A program made the translations under genes and the position numbers. This document shows positions 1-8,337 of a stretch of DNA of 64,000 nucleotides, piece by piece. The notes under the pieces are model-generated. The model had not been told where the DNA came from, searched no databases, and saw only the letters and a program-made list of their open reading frames with translations. The DNA is from CAZHGD01 sp964531735. GTDB taxonomy: Bacteria > Armatimonadota > UBA10988. How positions within the stretch are numbered: position 1 is the first letter of the stretch; the number at the start of each line of letters is the position of its first letter. The stretch is taken from positions 51,979 to 115,978 of the forward strand of contig CAZHGD010000004.1 of the NCBI GenBank assembly GCA_964531735.1, written 5' to 3'.

Positions 1-10
1 CGACTCCTGC

Positions 11-1348
11 TCAGCCGGTGCGCCGGCGCTTGAGCATATCCAGCAGAACGGCACCGAGGATGACCAGTCCCAGGACGATCTTCTGCGTGTAGGGTTCGAC
101 CCCCACCAGGTTCATCCCGTTGCGGATGACCGCGATGATCAGCGCGCCGATCAGCGTGCCGAAGATGCCGCCCTCACCACCGGCCAGGCTGGTCCCGCCG
201 ACCACCACGGCGGCGATGACGTACAGCTCGTACATGGCGCCGTAGGTGGGCGCGCCGGCGCGGAGCTGCGAGGCGGTGATGACGCCGCCCAGGCCGGCCG
301 ACAGCCCACAGACCAGGTAGGCGAAGACGATGGCGCGCTGCGAACGCACGCCGGACAGCCGCGCCGCTTCGGGATTGCCACCGATGGCGTAGAGCTGCCG
401 GCCGAGTACCGTGCCGGTCATGAAGCAGTGCGCGGCCACGAACACGACCAGCATGACGACCACCGCGTTCGGCAGACCCAGCAGGCCGGCGCCGCGGCCG
501 AGCCAGCAGAACGAGTCGGGGATGTCGTAGATCGACTGGCCCTTGGCGATGATGAACGCCAGGCCGCTGGCCACTTGCATCATGGCCAGGGTGGCGATGA
601 ACGGCGGAATGCGGAATCCGGTGATCATCAGGCCCGAGAAGGTGCCGACGCCACCACACAGCGCGATGGCGCCGAGGCTGGCCAGCAGGAGATGCAGACC
701 ACTCGCGCCGGCGCCGCCGAAGGCGCGGATCAGCCAGGCGGTGACCACCGCCGACAGTGCGATCAGGCTGCCGACCGACAGGTCGATGCCGGCGGTGATG
801 ATGACCAGCGTCATGCCGACCGCGCAGATGGCGATCACCGCGATCTGGTCGGCCACGTTCCGCAGGTTGCTCGGCGCCAGGAACGCCGACCGCCGCGCGG
901 TGGACGGCGCGCGCACCTCCAGGCCGGCCAGTTGGGGCGACTGCTGGCGCAGCGCCGCGAACACCGGCCAACCAGCGCAGGCCGGCGTGGTGGCCACGAT
1001 CTGGAACGGGCGGCCGGCGCGCACCACGCTCTCGAGCGCCTGCCGCACCTGCGGCGGGTCGCCCTGGACCTCGGCCACCACGTTGACCGTGGTGTGGGCC
1101 AGACCCAACCGCACCGCGGCGGCGAAGGCCGCGTCCTCGGGCAGGCCCTGCGTGACGATGGCCACGCCGGCGCCCGGCCGACCGGCCAGCTCGTGGGCCA
1201 GTGCGGTGCCGCCCGCGGCACCGTCGGCGCTCTCCGGCCGCCAGGTGGCCACGGCGAAGCCGAGGCCGAGGAGCAGCAGGACGGCCAACATGCCGTAGTC
1301 GCTGAACAGCCGCCGCGCGACGCTCGACACGGTGGCCCGGCGGCTCAT
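11..1348 (-). CDS. Ribose-type (RbsC-like) ABC transporter permease with a large extra N-terminal domain
   Basis: Inner-membrane permease of a CUT2/RbsC-family sugar importer, moving a monosaccharide delivered by the binding lipoprotein encoded just upstream. The C-terminal part (about residues 155-445) is a standard permease: NVADQIAVIAICAVGMTLVI, the ITAGIDLSVGS signature, several hydrophobic helices, and an EAA-like loop (GGNPEAARLSGV). At 445 aa it is about 120 aa longer than usual. The excess lies between the first membrane helix (about residues 20-35) and the permease core, and it has alpha/beta character resembling half of a periplasmic binding protein (VAIVTQGLPEDAAFAAAVRL). The ATG overlaps the stop of the binding-protein gene (ATGA), so translation is probably coupled. 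No ATPase gene is visible; it may lie beyond the left edge. The family is certain; the substrate is unknown. Confidence 0.93.
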   Translation of the reverse strand: MSRRATVSSVARRLFSDYGMLAVLLLLGLGFAVATWRPESADGAAGGTALAHELAGRPGAGVAIVTQGLPEDAAFAAAVRLGLAHTTVNVVAEVQGDPPQVRQALESVVRAGRPFQIVATTPACAGWPVFAALRQQSPQLAGLEVRAPSTARRSAFLAPSNLRNVADQIAVIAICAVGMTLVIITAGIDLSVGSLIALSAVVTAWLIRAFGGAGASGLHLLLASLGAIALCGGVGTFSGLMITGFRIPPFIATLAMMQVASGLAFIIAKGQSIYDIPDSFCWLGRGAGLLGLPNAVVVMLVVFVAAHCFMTGTVLGRQLYAIGGNPEAARLSGVRSQRAIVFAYLVCGLSAGLGGVITASQLRAGAPTYGAMYELYVIAAVVVGGTSLAGGEGGIFGTLIGALIIAVIRNGMNLVGVEPYTQKIVLGLVILGAVLLDMLKRRRTG

Positions 1349-2304
1349 TTGAGCGACGGGTCCTTCAGCGCCTCGGCCTTGGTGTAGAGCGCGGTCGGGA
1401 TTAGCGTCTGCGTCGGCACGCTCTCACCGCCCAGGTACCGGGCCACCGCCTGGATGACGCCTTGACCGATCTTGTCGGGGAACTGGATCGGGTCGGCGTA
1501 GAGCCGGCCCTCCTTGATCGCCTGCTTCGCCTCGGGCATGCCGTCGAACCCGACGATCTTCACCTTCTCGGTGCGGCCGGCCTTCTCCACGGCGGCCAGC
1601 GCGCCGAACGCCGTGGGGTCGTTGATGGCGAAGATAACGTCGAGGTCGGGGTGCTTCTCCAGGATGTCCTGGGCAGTCTTGAAGGCGGTGTCGCGCTGCG
1701 CGCCGCCGGGCAACTGGTCGACAATCTGGATGCCCGGGCTGCGGCCGATCACCTCGCGGAAGCCCTTGGTGCGCAGGAGCACCGACTCGACCTCCGGGTG
1801 GTCGATGATGGCCACCTTGCCCTTGCCCTTGAGCAGGTCGGCCACGGCCTTGCCCGCCACGCGGCCCCCTTCGAGGTTGTCGGTGGCGATGTGCGAGACG
1901 ACCTTGGCAGTCTTGTCCAGACAAGCAATGTCGGCGGTGAACACCGGAATGCCGGCCTGGTTGGCCTCGACGATGGACGTGCCCACCGAGCGCGAGTCGC
2001 AGGGACACAGCACGATCGCCGCGACCTTGCGGACGATGAAGTCCTTGATCTGGTCTTTCTGGCGCGCTGCGTCCTGCTCACCGGCGGTGACGGTCAGCTC
2101 GAAGCCGTGCTTCTGCGCCTCGTCCTGCATGGCGTCGGCCATGACCTTGAAGAACGGGTTGGCCAGCGTCAGCAGCGAGACGCCCACCACCACTTTGCCG
2201 GGCGGCGTCGCCGCGCCGCTCGGGCTCGCGCCCGGGCGGCCGGTGCGGCTGCAGGCCGTCAGCGCGAACACCACGCTCACGGCCACCAGCAAGCGATTGC
2301 GCAT
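1345..2304 (-). CDS. Sugar ABC transporter substrate-binding lipoprotein (RbsB-like, periplasmic binding protein type 1)
   Basis: Captures a sugar outside the cytoplasmic membrane for the permease immediately downstream. The ATG at 2304 is chosen because a GAGGTG ribosome site lies 5 bases before it and because it gives a clean lipoprotein signal: a short basic start, a hydrophobic stretch and the lipobox LTAC with Cys18. The mature part has the type-1 periplasmic binding fold: VVVGVSLLTLANPFFKVMAD, a DQIKDFIVRKVAAIVLCPCD turn, VVSHIATDNLEGGRVAGKAV, and a C-lobe motif VIFAINDPTAFGALAAVEKA. The length (319 aa) is normal for the family. It shares an operon and an ATGA overlap with the permease. 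The ligand cannot be read from sequence; ribose, xylose, inositol or similar are all possible. Confidence 0.93.
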   Translation of the reverse strand: MRNRLLVAVSVVFALTACSRTGRPGASPSGAATPPGKVVVGVSLLTLANPFFKVMADAMQDEAQKHGFELTVTAGEQDAARQKDQIKDFIVRKVAAIVLCPCDSRSVGTSIVEANQAGIPVFTADIACLDKTAKVVSHIATDNLEGGRVAGKAVADLLKGKGKVAIIDHPEVESVLLRTKGFREVIGRSPGIQIVDQLPGGAQRDTAFKTAQDILEKHPDLDVIFAINDPTAFGALAAVEKAGRTEKVKIVGFDGMPEAKQAIKEGRLYADPIQFPDKIGQGVIQAVARYLGGESVPTQTLIPTALYTKAEALKDPSLK

Positions 2305-2398
2305 CAGGTCACCTCGGTTGCACAGATAGCGAACAGCCAGCACCTGGTTGGCGCTTCACGGCGCACCTCCTCCCGCGGCCCCGACCCGCACCAGGGGG

Positions 2399-2427
2399 TT
2401 GCCAACGGCGCCCACATGTGGCATACG
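2399..2427 (+). promoter_or_regulatory. Candidate sigma70 promoter for the prepilin-like gene
   Basis: TTGCCA, 17 bases, then CATACG, preceded by TGG (an extended -10 arrangement). The predicted start of transcription is near 2434, about 34 bases before the ATG. It lies in the divergent region between the ABC importer and the prepilin-like gene (2305-2467). No comparable promoter was found for the leftward importer. Confidence 0.5.
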
Positions 2428-2434
2428 TGCGGAG

Positions 2435-2453
2435 GGGTGACGAGCGGTCACCC
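2435..2453 (+). other. Hairpin in the leader of the prepilin-like gene
   Basis: A perfect 7-bp inverted repeat (GGGTGAC / GTCACCC) with a 5-base loop. It begins right at the predicted transcription start and ends 4 bases before the GAGGAG ribosome site (2457-2462). It could be an mRNA-stabilising 5' hairpin or a dyad operator; the sequence alone does not decide. Confidence 0.4.
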
Positions 2454-2467
2454 AGTGAGGAGAGCCA

Positions 2468-3223
2468 ATGGCACGCAGACGGGGGTTCACGCTGATTGAG
2501 CTGCTGGTCGTGATCGCCATCATCGCCATCCTGGCGGCGATTCTGTTTCCGGTGTTCGCCAAGGCGCGCGAGAAGGCGCGGCAGTCGAACTGCTCGTCGA
2601 ACATGAAGCAGATCGGCACGGCGATGATGATGTACGCGCAGGATTACGACGGCGTCTTCATCTACACCTGGTACGAGTGGCACGTCGACCTGACGCCATA
2701 CGTGAAGAACGACCAGATCTTCGCCTGTCCGAGCAGCGGCCACGCCAAGCCGGCCGCGGTCCAGTTCACCAACACCGCCTTCGCCGACGGCTCGGTGCGC
2801 ACCGGCTCGTTCGCCACCAACACGGTGACCTACGGCGCCACACTGCCGCGGATCTATGGCCACTACGCCAAGAACGAGGAGACTCTGGCCAACTACGGCG
2901 TGGCCACCGGCGGCCGCGCCACCGACTCCAACTTGGCGGAGCCGGCCAACACCGTCATGCACGCGGAGGCGATCAGCTTCGCCGAGGACACCGACGGTGC
3001 CTACGACGGCGGCACGAACGCCAACGGCCCGTACATCGATCCGGGTGGCACGACCTGGACCGAGGTGTTCAACTCGATCAGTTCGCGGCACAACGACGGC
3101 AGCAACTTCCTGTTCTGCGACGGTCACGTGAAGTGGCAGTCGCGGAGCTGGGTCCGCTCGACCGACGGCCGGCACGCCATCTGCTGGGCCCGGCAAAGCT
3201 ACGCCGACGGCGCGACCTGGTGA
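2468..3223 (+). CDS. Prepilin-like pseudopilin with N-terminal methylation signal and C-terminal H-x9-DG motif
   Basis: A secreted, membrane-anchored pseudopilin-type protein of 251 aa. The type III leader MARRRG is followed by FTLIELLVVIAIIAIL: cleavage expected between Gly6 and Phe7, with Glu at position 5 of the mature chain, as in type II/IV pseudopilins. Next comes LFPVFAKAREKARQ and SNMKQIGTAMMMYAQDYDG, the hallmark of a family greatly expanded in Armatimonadota and Planctomycetota. The C-terminal part has the H-x9-DG element (RHNDGSNFLFCDGHVKW). The ATG is preceded by GAGGAG 5 bases upstream. No pilus assembly genes are nearby, so this is an isolated family member of unknown role, probably surface-associated. 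The family assignment is firm. Confidence 0.93.
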   Translation: MARRRGFTLIELLVVIAIIAILAAILFPVFAKAREKARQSNCSSNMKQIGTAMMMYAQDYDGVFIYTWYEWHVDLTPYVKNDQIFACPSSGHAKPAAVQFTNTAFADGSVRTGSFATNTVTYGATLPRIYGHYAKNEETLANYGVATGGRATDSNLAEPANTVMHAEAISFAEDTDGAYDGGTNANGPYIDPGGTTWTEVFNSISSRHNDGSNFLFCDGHVKWQSRSWVRSTDGRHAICWARQSYADGATW

Positions 3224-3238
3224 GTCGGTGGCACCTTC

Positions 3239-3284
3239 ACGGCACCGGTTCACGCGCCCTCGCGGCGTCGTGGGCCGGTGCCGT
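3239..3284. terminator. Bidirectional hairpin between convergent genes
   Basis: ACGGCACCGG (3239-3248) pairs perfectly with CCGGTGCCGT (3275-3284). The stem continues through two G-T pairs and CACG/CGTG, for 16 pairs in all around a 14-base loop. It sits between the stops of the rightward prepilin-like gene and the leftward glycosyltransferase. There is no T-run, so factor-independent termination is only likely. Confidence 0.55.
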
Positions 3285-3305
3285 CCCCACACGTTCGGCC
3301 GGCAC

Positions 3306-5369
3306 TCAGGACGGCCAGTCCAGCACGCCGGCCGCGAAGCCATCGAAGACCGGCAGCTCCTGGAGCAGCGCGGCGCCATCCTCGGCGCGGTAGGGGCCGC
3401 TCGCCACCACCAGCGTCTCGTCGGGCAGGCGCTCCTTGAGCCGCAACGCCAGGTCCACCGCAGCGTCGACGGTGTCGGGCGTCACCACCACGCCGACCGA
3501 CTGCGGCGCGAACCCCTCCACGCGCAGCAGCGCCTCGGTCACGTGGACACCTGTGGTGGCCGGGTCGATGGCCAGCAGCCAGGTACCGGCGCGCGCGCGC
3601 AGCCCGTCGACGAGGGCGGCGTAGTGCCGCTGGTCGGCCTCACCCACCTCGTCCTTGGCGCCGGGCCGCAGCACGGCCAGCCGCGTCGCCGGCAGCGACC
3701 CGCGCTCCGCGGCCGCCAGCCGCGCCGAGGCCACCACGTGCTGCCAGTCGCTCTGGTCGAACTGCATCCACTCGCCGCCCAGCGCCTCCAGTAGCGCGGT
3801 GAACGCACTCGGGGCGCGCCCGAGCAGCCGGTCGAGCGGGTTGCCACCGGTCGACATGCCCACCAGCGCCTGGACGCTGCGCCAGTCGCAGAGCAACCGG
3901 TAACCGGGCGTCAGCGGCGCCACGGCGCCCAGGTCCGACGCCATGATGGCCAGCAGGTCGACCTCGGCACAGCACTCGGAGACCAGCGCGAAGCAGGCCA
4001 GCCAGACGGCAGCCTGGGTCTGCTCGATGGCGTCACGCGCCGCCGGCGGCGCCGTGCGGGCCGATACGGCCAGATCACTGAGCACCAGCCACGGCAGCAG
4101 CAGGAACGTCGGGTAGGCCAACTCGGGCAGCTTCAGCCGCTCGTCGATCAGCCGCTCGAAGCGCCAGCGCTGCACGAGGTCGGGCAGCGCCGCCAGCAGG
4201 TCGGCCAGGTCGCCGTTGAGGAAGACTCCGAAGCGGTGGTTGGCGGCGTAGGCCGACTGGTACCCCACCGCGGCGGCCAGCACGGCGGGGACGTCTTCGC
4301 GGCGATGGCGCCGGCAGCGCGCTTCGGCGCTGTAGGTGAGCCGCAGACCGCCCGCGCGCCAGCGCTCGGACAGCAAGGTGTCCCAAGCCCGGTCGTGCTG
4401 CTCATCCCAGCCGCCGGCGGCCACCACGGCGGCGCGGCGATAGATCGCGTTGCCGCCGAACACCCACGGCACGCCCTGGGCCGACTGCCGGCCGACGTAG
4501 TAGGCCGGCAGGTGCCGGGCTCGCCAGGCGTCGGCCACGCGGACGCTGTGCAGGTCGTCGGCCGTGCCCATGGCCGCGGCGATGGGCGCGCCGGCGTCGG
4601 TGGTCTGGTGGACCAGCAGGTCGCGCCGCGCGAAGTCGACCATCAGGCGCTCGAGCCAGTGCGGCTCCGGGACCAAGTCGCCTTCGAGCAGGGCCACCAG
4701 CTCGGTCTCGGCCAGCGCGACGCCCTGGTTGCGGTGCGCCGGCGGCGCCACCCGGTCCGGCGTCGATCGCACGCTGACCGGGAAGCTGCCGAGGCGCGCG
4801 AGCGTGTCGTCGACCGAGGCATTGTCGAGCACGTAGACTTGCCGGACCGGATAGCTCTGCGCGAAGACCGCGCCGAGGACCGCCTCGATGGTCGCCGCAT
4901 GGTTGTGGGTCAGCACGACCACGGCCACCGGCCGGTCGCCCCACAACGCCTGCAGCTCTTCCAGCACCGCGTTGGCCGCGGCGTCGCGAGGCAGCGGCTG
5001 CAGGACGCGCTGGGCCGAGTATGGCAGTCCGTGGTCAACGTAGTAGGCCGCCAGCCGTCGCCGCAGGCCCGCGTCGTGCGGAGCCAGGCCACAGGCCAGG
5101 TGGTACCAGGTCTCGGCCCGCTCGGCCTCGCCCTCGGCCTCCAGCAACTCGGCCAGCAGGGCGTAGCTGGCCGCGCGCTGGGGCTCGCGATCGATGGCCT
5201 GGACCAGGCTGCGCAGCGCCGCGTGAGGCCGCTCGAGCCGCGCCTGGGCCACCGCCAGTTCGGCCAACTCGGCGGCGCCGGCGCCGGCCGGTGAGGCGAT
5301 CCGCGCCACGGTGTCGAGACAGGCGGCCAGTTCGCTGGCGCTCAAGTCGGCCCGGCTATAGCGGCTCAT
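3306..5369 (-). CDS. Glycosyltransferase family 2 protein with N-terminal helical repeats and a C-terminal cobalamin-binding-like domain
   Basis: Probable cytoplasmic sugar transferase of 687 aa. Residues 1-140 are alpha-helical with TPR-like pairs (LRSLVQAIDREPQRAASYAL; YHLACGLAPHDAGLRRRLAA). A GT-A/GT2 domain starts near residue 147 with VAVVVLTHNHAATIEAVLGA, followed by VYVLDNASVDDT and the acidic motif LLEGDLVPEPHW, consistent with nucleotide-sugar/metal binding. The last ~110 residues form an alternating strand/helix Rossmann-like segment (TEALLRVEGFAPQSVGVVVT), similar in pattern to B12-binding domains found ahead of radical SAM enzymes; that similarity is my inference. The ATG at 5369 has GAGGAG upstream, whereas longer starts run into the divergent promoter region. 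Donor and acceptor are unknown. Confidence 0.85.
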   Translation of the reverse strand: MSRYSRADLSASELAACLDTVARIASPAGAGAAELAELAVAQARLERPHAALRSLVQAIDREPQRAASYALLAELLEAEGEAERAETWYHLACGLAPHDAGLRRRLAAYYVDHGLPYSAQRVLQPLPRDAAANAVLEELQALWGDRPVAVVVLTHNHAATIEAVLGAVFAQSYPVRQVYVLDNASVDDTLARLGSFPVSVRSTPDRVAPPAHRNQGVALAETELVALLEGDLVPEPHWLERLMVDFARRDLLVHQTTDAGAPIAAAMGTADDLHSVRVADAWRARHLPAYYVGRQSAQGVPWVFGGNAIYRRAAVVAAGGWDEQHDRAWDTLLSERWRAGGLRLTYSAEARCRRHRREDVPAVLAAAVGYQSAYAANHRFGVFLNGDLADLLAALPDLVQRWRFERLIDERLKLPELAYPTFLLLPWLVLSDLAVSARTAPPAARDAIEQTQAAVWLACFALVSECCAEVDLLAIMASDLGAVAPLTPGYRLLCDWRSVQALVGMSTGGNPLDRLLGRAPSAFTALLEALGGEWMQFDQSDWQHVVASARLAAAERGSLPATRLAVLRPGAKDEVGEADQRHYAALVDGLRARAGTWLLAIDPATTGVHVTEALLRVEGFAPQSVGVVVTPDTVDAAVDLALRLKERLPDETLVVASGPYRAEDGAALLQELPVFDGFAAGVLDWPS

Positions 5370-5396
5370 CGTCGCGGGTGCTCCTCGCTGCTGCGC

Positions 5397-5425
5397 AGTA
5401 TGCCCGGCGACGGCGCCGGCGTCCA
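5397..5425 (-). promoter_or_regulatory. Candidate promoter for the glycosyltransferase gene
   Basis: Read leftward: TGGACG, 17 bases, CATACT. The -10 is 28 bases before the ATG at 5369. The same CATACT hexamer with a TGGAC/TTGAC-type -35 occurs before two other leftward genes (35171-35200 and 36721-36750), which supports the call. Confidence 0.4.
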
Positions 5426-5478
5426 CCCACCGAGCCGCGACAGCCCGCCGGCGTTCACGTTGACGGGAGCCCTCGGCG

Positions 5479-5507
5479 TTGCCATTACGGGTCTCCTGCG
5501 GTATCCT
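5479..5507 (+). promoter_or_regulatory. Candidate sigma70 promoter of the serine-pathway operon
   Basis: TTGCCA, 17 bases, TATCCT. The predicted transcription start, near 5514, is about 13 bases before the ATG at 5527, giving a short leader with a G-run ahead of the start codon. It also argues against the in-frame TTG at 5479 being the translation start. Confidence 0.6.
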
Positions 5508-5526
5508 GAAAGCAGTCTGGGGGCGC

Positions 5527-6699
5527 ATGGAGAGCGACGTGGATCGATCCTGGATGGCGAGCGCGGAAGAGGTCCTGCTACTGGTCCCGGGCCCAACGCC
5601 GGTGCCGGGTCGGGTGCTTCGCGCCCAGTCGCGCCCAATGATGAACCACCGCGCTCCCGCGTTCCGCAGCCTGCTGCGCAGCGTTACCGACGGCCTCAAG
5701 ACCTGTTTCGGCACCGCCGGCGATCCGCTGGTGCTGACCGCCTCCGGGACCGGCGGTCTGGAAGCCGCGGTGGTCAACACGCTGTCGCCGGGCGACAGTG
5801 TCTTGGCCGTGGTCACCGGCGCCTTCGGCAAGCGGTTCGCCGACATCGCCGAGACCTACGGCGCCTCCGTCGACCGGCTCGAGGTGGACTGGGGCACCGC
5901 CGTCGAGCCCGGGCAAGTCGAGTCCCGGCTGGGCACCGCGCGCTACAAGGCCGTGCTCTGCACGCTCAACGAGACCTCGACCGGCGTGGTCAACCCGATC
6001 CAGGAGATCGCGCAGCGCTGCCATGCCGCCGGCGTGCTCTGCCTGGTCGACGCCATCAGCGGCCTGCTGGCGACGCCGCTGGAAGTCGATGCCTGGGGCG
6101 TCGACGTGGCCGTCGCCGGCTCGCAGAAGGCGTTCATGATTCCGCCCGGCCTGTCCTTCGTCACCATGAGCGAGGCGGCCTGGCAAGCGTCCGAAAGCGC
6201 GCGGATGCCGCGCTACTACTTCGACCTGGCCGCCGCGCGCAAGACGCTGGCCCAGGGCGAGAACCCGTGGACCCCGGCGGTCTCGCTGGTCTACGCGCTG
6301 GCCGAGGCCCTGGAGATGATCGAGGACGAAGGCGTGCCGCAGGTCCTGGCGCGCCACGTGCGGTTGCGCGACGGCGTGCGCGCGGGTCTTCGCGCCATGG
6401 ACCTGGCGCTGCTCGCGCCCGACGAGTGCGCCTCGCCGGCCGTGACCGGCTTCCGCCCGCCCGTGGGCCTCGAGGCCGACGCCGTGCGCAAGCAGTTGCG
6501 CACGCGCTACGGCTGCGAGATGGCCGGTGGCCAGGGCCCGCTGAAGGGCAAGATCATCCGCCTTGGCCACCTCGGCTACGTGCACGAGCCGCAGGTGCTG
6601 CAGGGGCTGATGCTCCTGGGTCAGGCGCTGAGTGACCTGGGGCACGCGTGCGACGCGCCGGCCGCGGTGGCAGCCGCGCAGGAGGCCATGACGGTATGA
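5527..6699 (+). CDS. Class V PLP aminotransferase (alanine/serine-glyoxylate type), probable serine-pathway transaminase
   Basis: A 390-aa fold-type I PLP enzyme. The family signature LLVPGPTPVPGRVL near the start and MMNHRAPAFRSLL follow the alanine-glyoxylate/serine-pyruvate aminotransferase pattern. The PLP Schiff-base lysine is Lys201 in VAVAGSQKAFMIPPG. Its stop overlaps the ATG of serA (ATGA). Such aminotransferases are known beside serA in organisms lacking a classical SerC (Thermotoga is the example I recall), where they convert 3-phosphohydroxypyruvate to phosphoserine. That role here is inferred from context; serine-glyoxylate or alanine-glyoxylate transamination are alternatives. 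The ATG at 5527 is favoured because it follows a G-rich ribosome site and lies downstream of the predicted promoter. Confidence 0.9.
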   Translation: MESDVDRSWMASAEEVLLLVPGPTPVPGRVLRAQSRPMMNHRAPAFRSLLRSVTDGLKTCFGTAGDPLVLTASGTGGLEAAVVNTLSPGDSVLAVVTGAFGKRFADIAETYGASVDRLEVDWGTAVEPGQVESRLGTARYKAVLCTLNETSTGVVNPIQEIAQRCHAAGVLCLVDAISGLLATPLEVDAWGVDVAVAGSQKAFMIPPGLSFVTMSEAAWQASESARMPRYYFDLAAARKTLAQGENPWTPAVSLVYALAEALEMIEDEGVPQVLARHVRLRDGVRAGLRAMDLALLAPDECASPAVTGFRPPVGLEADAVRKQLRTRYGCEMAGGQGPLKGKIIRLGHLGYVHEPQVLQGLMLLGQALSDLGHACDAPAAVAAAQEAMTV

Positions 6700-8336
6700 A
6701 GGTTCTGGTCACCGAGAGCATCAGCGAGGCCGGTCTCGCCATTCTGCGGCAGGCCGGGCCAGTCGATGTCCGCGTCGGGCTGAACGGCCCGGAGCTGGTC
6801 GCGGCCATCGGCGAGTACTCGGTGCTGGTGGTGCGCAGCGCCACCAAGGTCACCGCCGAGGTGATCGAGGCGGCCAAGCGGCTGAGAATCATCGGTCGCT
6901 GTGGCGTCGGTGTCGACAACATCGATGTCGAGGCCGCCACGCGCCAGGGCGTGTTGGTGCTCAACTCGCCCTACGGCAACACCGAGGCCGCGGCCGAGCA
7001 CGCCATCTCGCTGATGTTCGCGCTGGCGCGGAACATCCCGGCGGCCGACCACACCATGCGCGAAGGCAAGTGGGAACGCAGCAAGCTGGTCGGCACCGAG
7101 CTGCACGACAAGGTGCTCGGCGTCATCGGCTTCGGCAAGATCGGCAGTGGCGTGGCCCGGCGGGCGCAAGGGCTCGCCATGCAGGTGCTGGTCTTCGACC
7201 CGCTGCTCAACCGCGAGCGCGCCGCGCTGATGAAGGTCGAATCGGTGACCCTCGAGGACCTGTTGCAGCGCGCCGACTTCGTCACCTTCCACTGCCCGCT
7301 CAACCGCCACACGCACCATCTGCTCAACGCCGAGCGGATCGCCTTGATGAAGCCCGAGGCGCGCGTGGTCAACTGCGCGCGCGGCGGCGTCATCGACGAG
7401 GCGGCCCTGGCCGCGGCGCTGACCGCGGGCCGGCTGGCCGGCGCGGCGGTGGACGTGTTCGAGCACGAGCCGCCGTTCGGCGAGCACCGCTCGCCGCTGC
7501 TCGACGCGCCGCGCATGGTGCTCACGCCGCACCTGGGCGCCAGCACCACCGAGGCCCAGGAGAACGTGGCGCTCGACGTGGCCCGCCAAGTGACCGAAGC
7601 CTGGCGCGGCGAGCCGGTGCTGGGCGCGGTGAATCTACCGGCCCTGGAGGCCGAGGAGCACCGGCGCCTGAAGCCCTATCTGGTGCTCGCCGAGCAGCTC
7701 GGCGTGTTCCTCGCGCAACTCGCCGCGGGCACCCGCATCGAGCGCGTCGACATCAGCTACCTCGGCAAGATCCACGACGCGCCCACCGCGCCGCTGACGC
7801 GCGCGGCGCTCCGCGGCCTGCTGCGCACGTTCCACGGCGACGAGACCATCAACACCGTCAACGTGCCCACCGTGGTGGAGAACCTCGGCATTCAGGTCAG
7901 CGAGACCCGCTCGATGGAGTCGCCGACCTACCACAGCGTCCTGCGGGTGGCGATCACCTGCGAGGACGTCACCCGGGTAGCCGAAGGCTCGTGCTTCGGC
8001 CATGATCCGCGCGTGGTGGCCCTCGACGGCTACCCGTTCAACATCGTGCCGGTGGGCCACCTGCTGGTCTGGTGGAACACCGACCGGCCCGGCGTCATCG
8101 GTCGCGTCGGCACGCTGCTGGGCGACGCCGGCATCAACATCGCCGGGATGCAGCTCGGCCGCAACGAAAAGGACGGGCGCGCGGTGAGCATCGTCGAGGT
8201 CGACACCACCGTCGACACGCCGCTGCTCGACCGCATCCGCGCCATCGACGGCATGTTGGACGCGCGCATGGTCGACTTCAGCGAAGAGGCCGCGCCGTCC
8301 ACCAGTCTGCCGGTGCCGGTCACCACGGGAGACTGA
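6696..8336 (+). CDS. serA: D-3-phosphoglycerate dehydrogenase (long form with ACT domain)
   Basis: Oxidises 3-phosphoglycerate to 3-phosphohydroxypyruvate with NAD, the first committed step of serine synthesis. 546 aa, the normal length of the long (type I) form. Residues 1-100 and about 285-315 form the substrate domain and 100-285 the Rossmann domain, with LGVIGFGKIGSGVARRAQG. Catalytic residues are visible: Arg229 in VNCARGG, a Glu in DVFEHEPP, and His279 in LTPHLGAST. An intervening (ASB) domain follows to about 450. A C-terminal ACT domain (WNTDRPGVIGRVGTLLGDAG) suggests serine feedback control, as in the family. The ATG overlaps the aminotransferase stop and has GGAGG 10 bases upstream. 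Confidence 0.97.
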   Translation: MKVLVTESISEAGLAILRQAGPVDVRVGLNGPELVAAIGEYSVLVVRSATKVTAEVIEAAKRLRIIGRCGVGVDNIDVEAATRQGVLVLNSPYGNTEAAAEHAISLMFALARNIPAADHTMREGKWERSKLVGTELHDKVLGVIGFGKIGSGVARRAQGLAMQVLVFDPLLNRERAALMKVESVTLEDLLQRADFVTFHCPLNRHTHHLLNAERIALMKPEARVVNCARGGVIDEAALAAALTAGRLAGAAVDVFEHEPPFGEHRSPLLDAPRMVLTPHLGASTTEAQENVALDVARQVTEAWRGEPVLGAVNLPALEAEEHRRLKPYLVLAEQLGVFLAQLAAGTRIERVDISYLGKIHDAPTAPLTRAALRGLLRTFHGDETINTVNVPTVVENLGIQVSETRSMESPTYHSVLRVAITCEDVTRVAEGSCFGHDPRVVALDGYPFNIVPVGHLLVWWNTDRPGVIGRVGTLLGDAGINIAGMQLGRNEKDGRAVSIVEVDTTVDTPLLDRIRAIDGMLDARMVDFSEEAAPSTSLPVPVTTGD

Positions 8337-8337
8337 C

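Noticed and set aside
5479..5526. TTG at 5479 as start of the aminotransferase
   Set aside because: It coincides with the -35 hexamer of a good promoter; the ATG at 5527 is downstream of the predicted transcript start.
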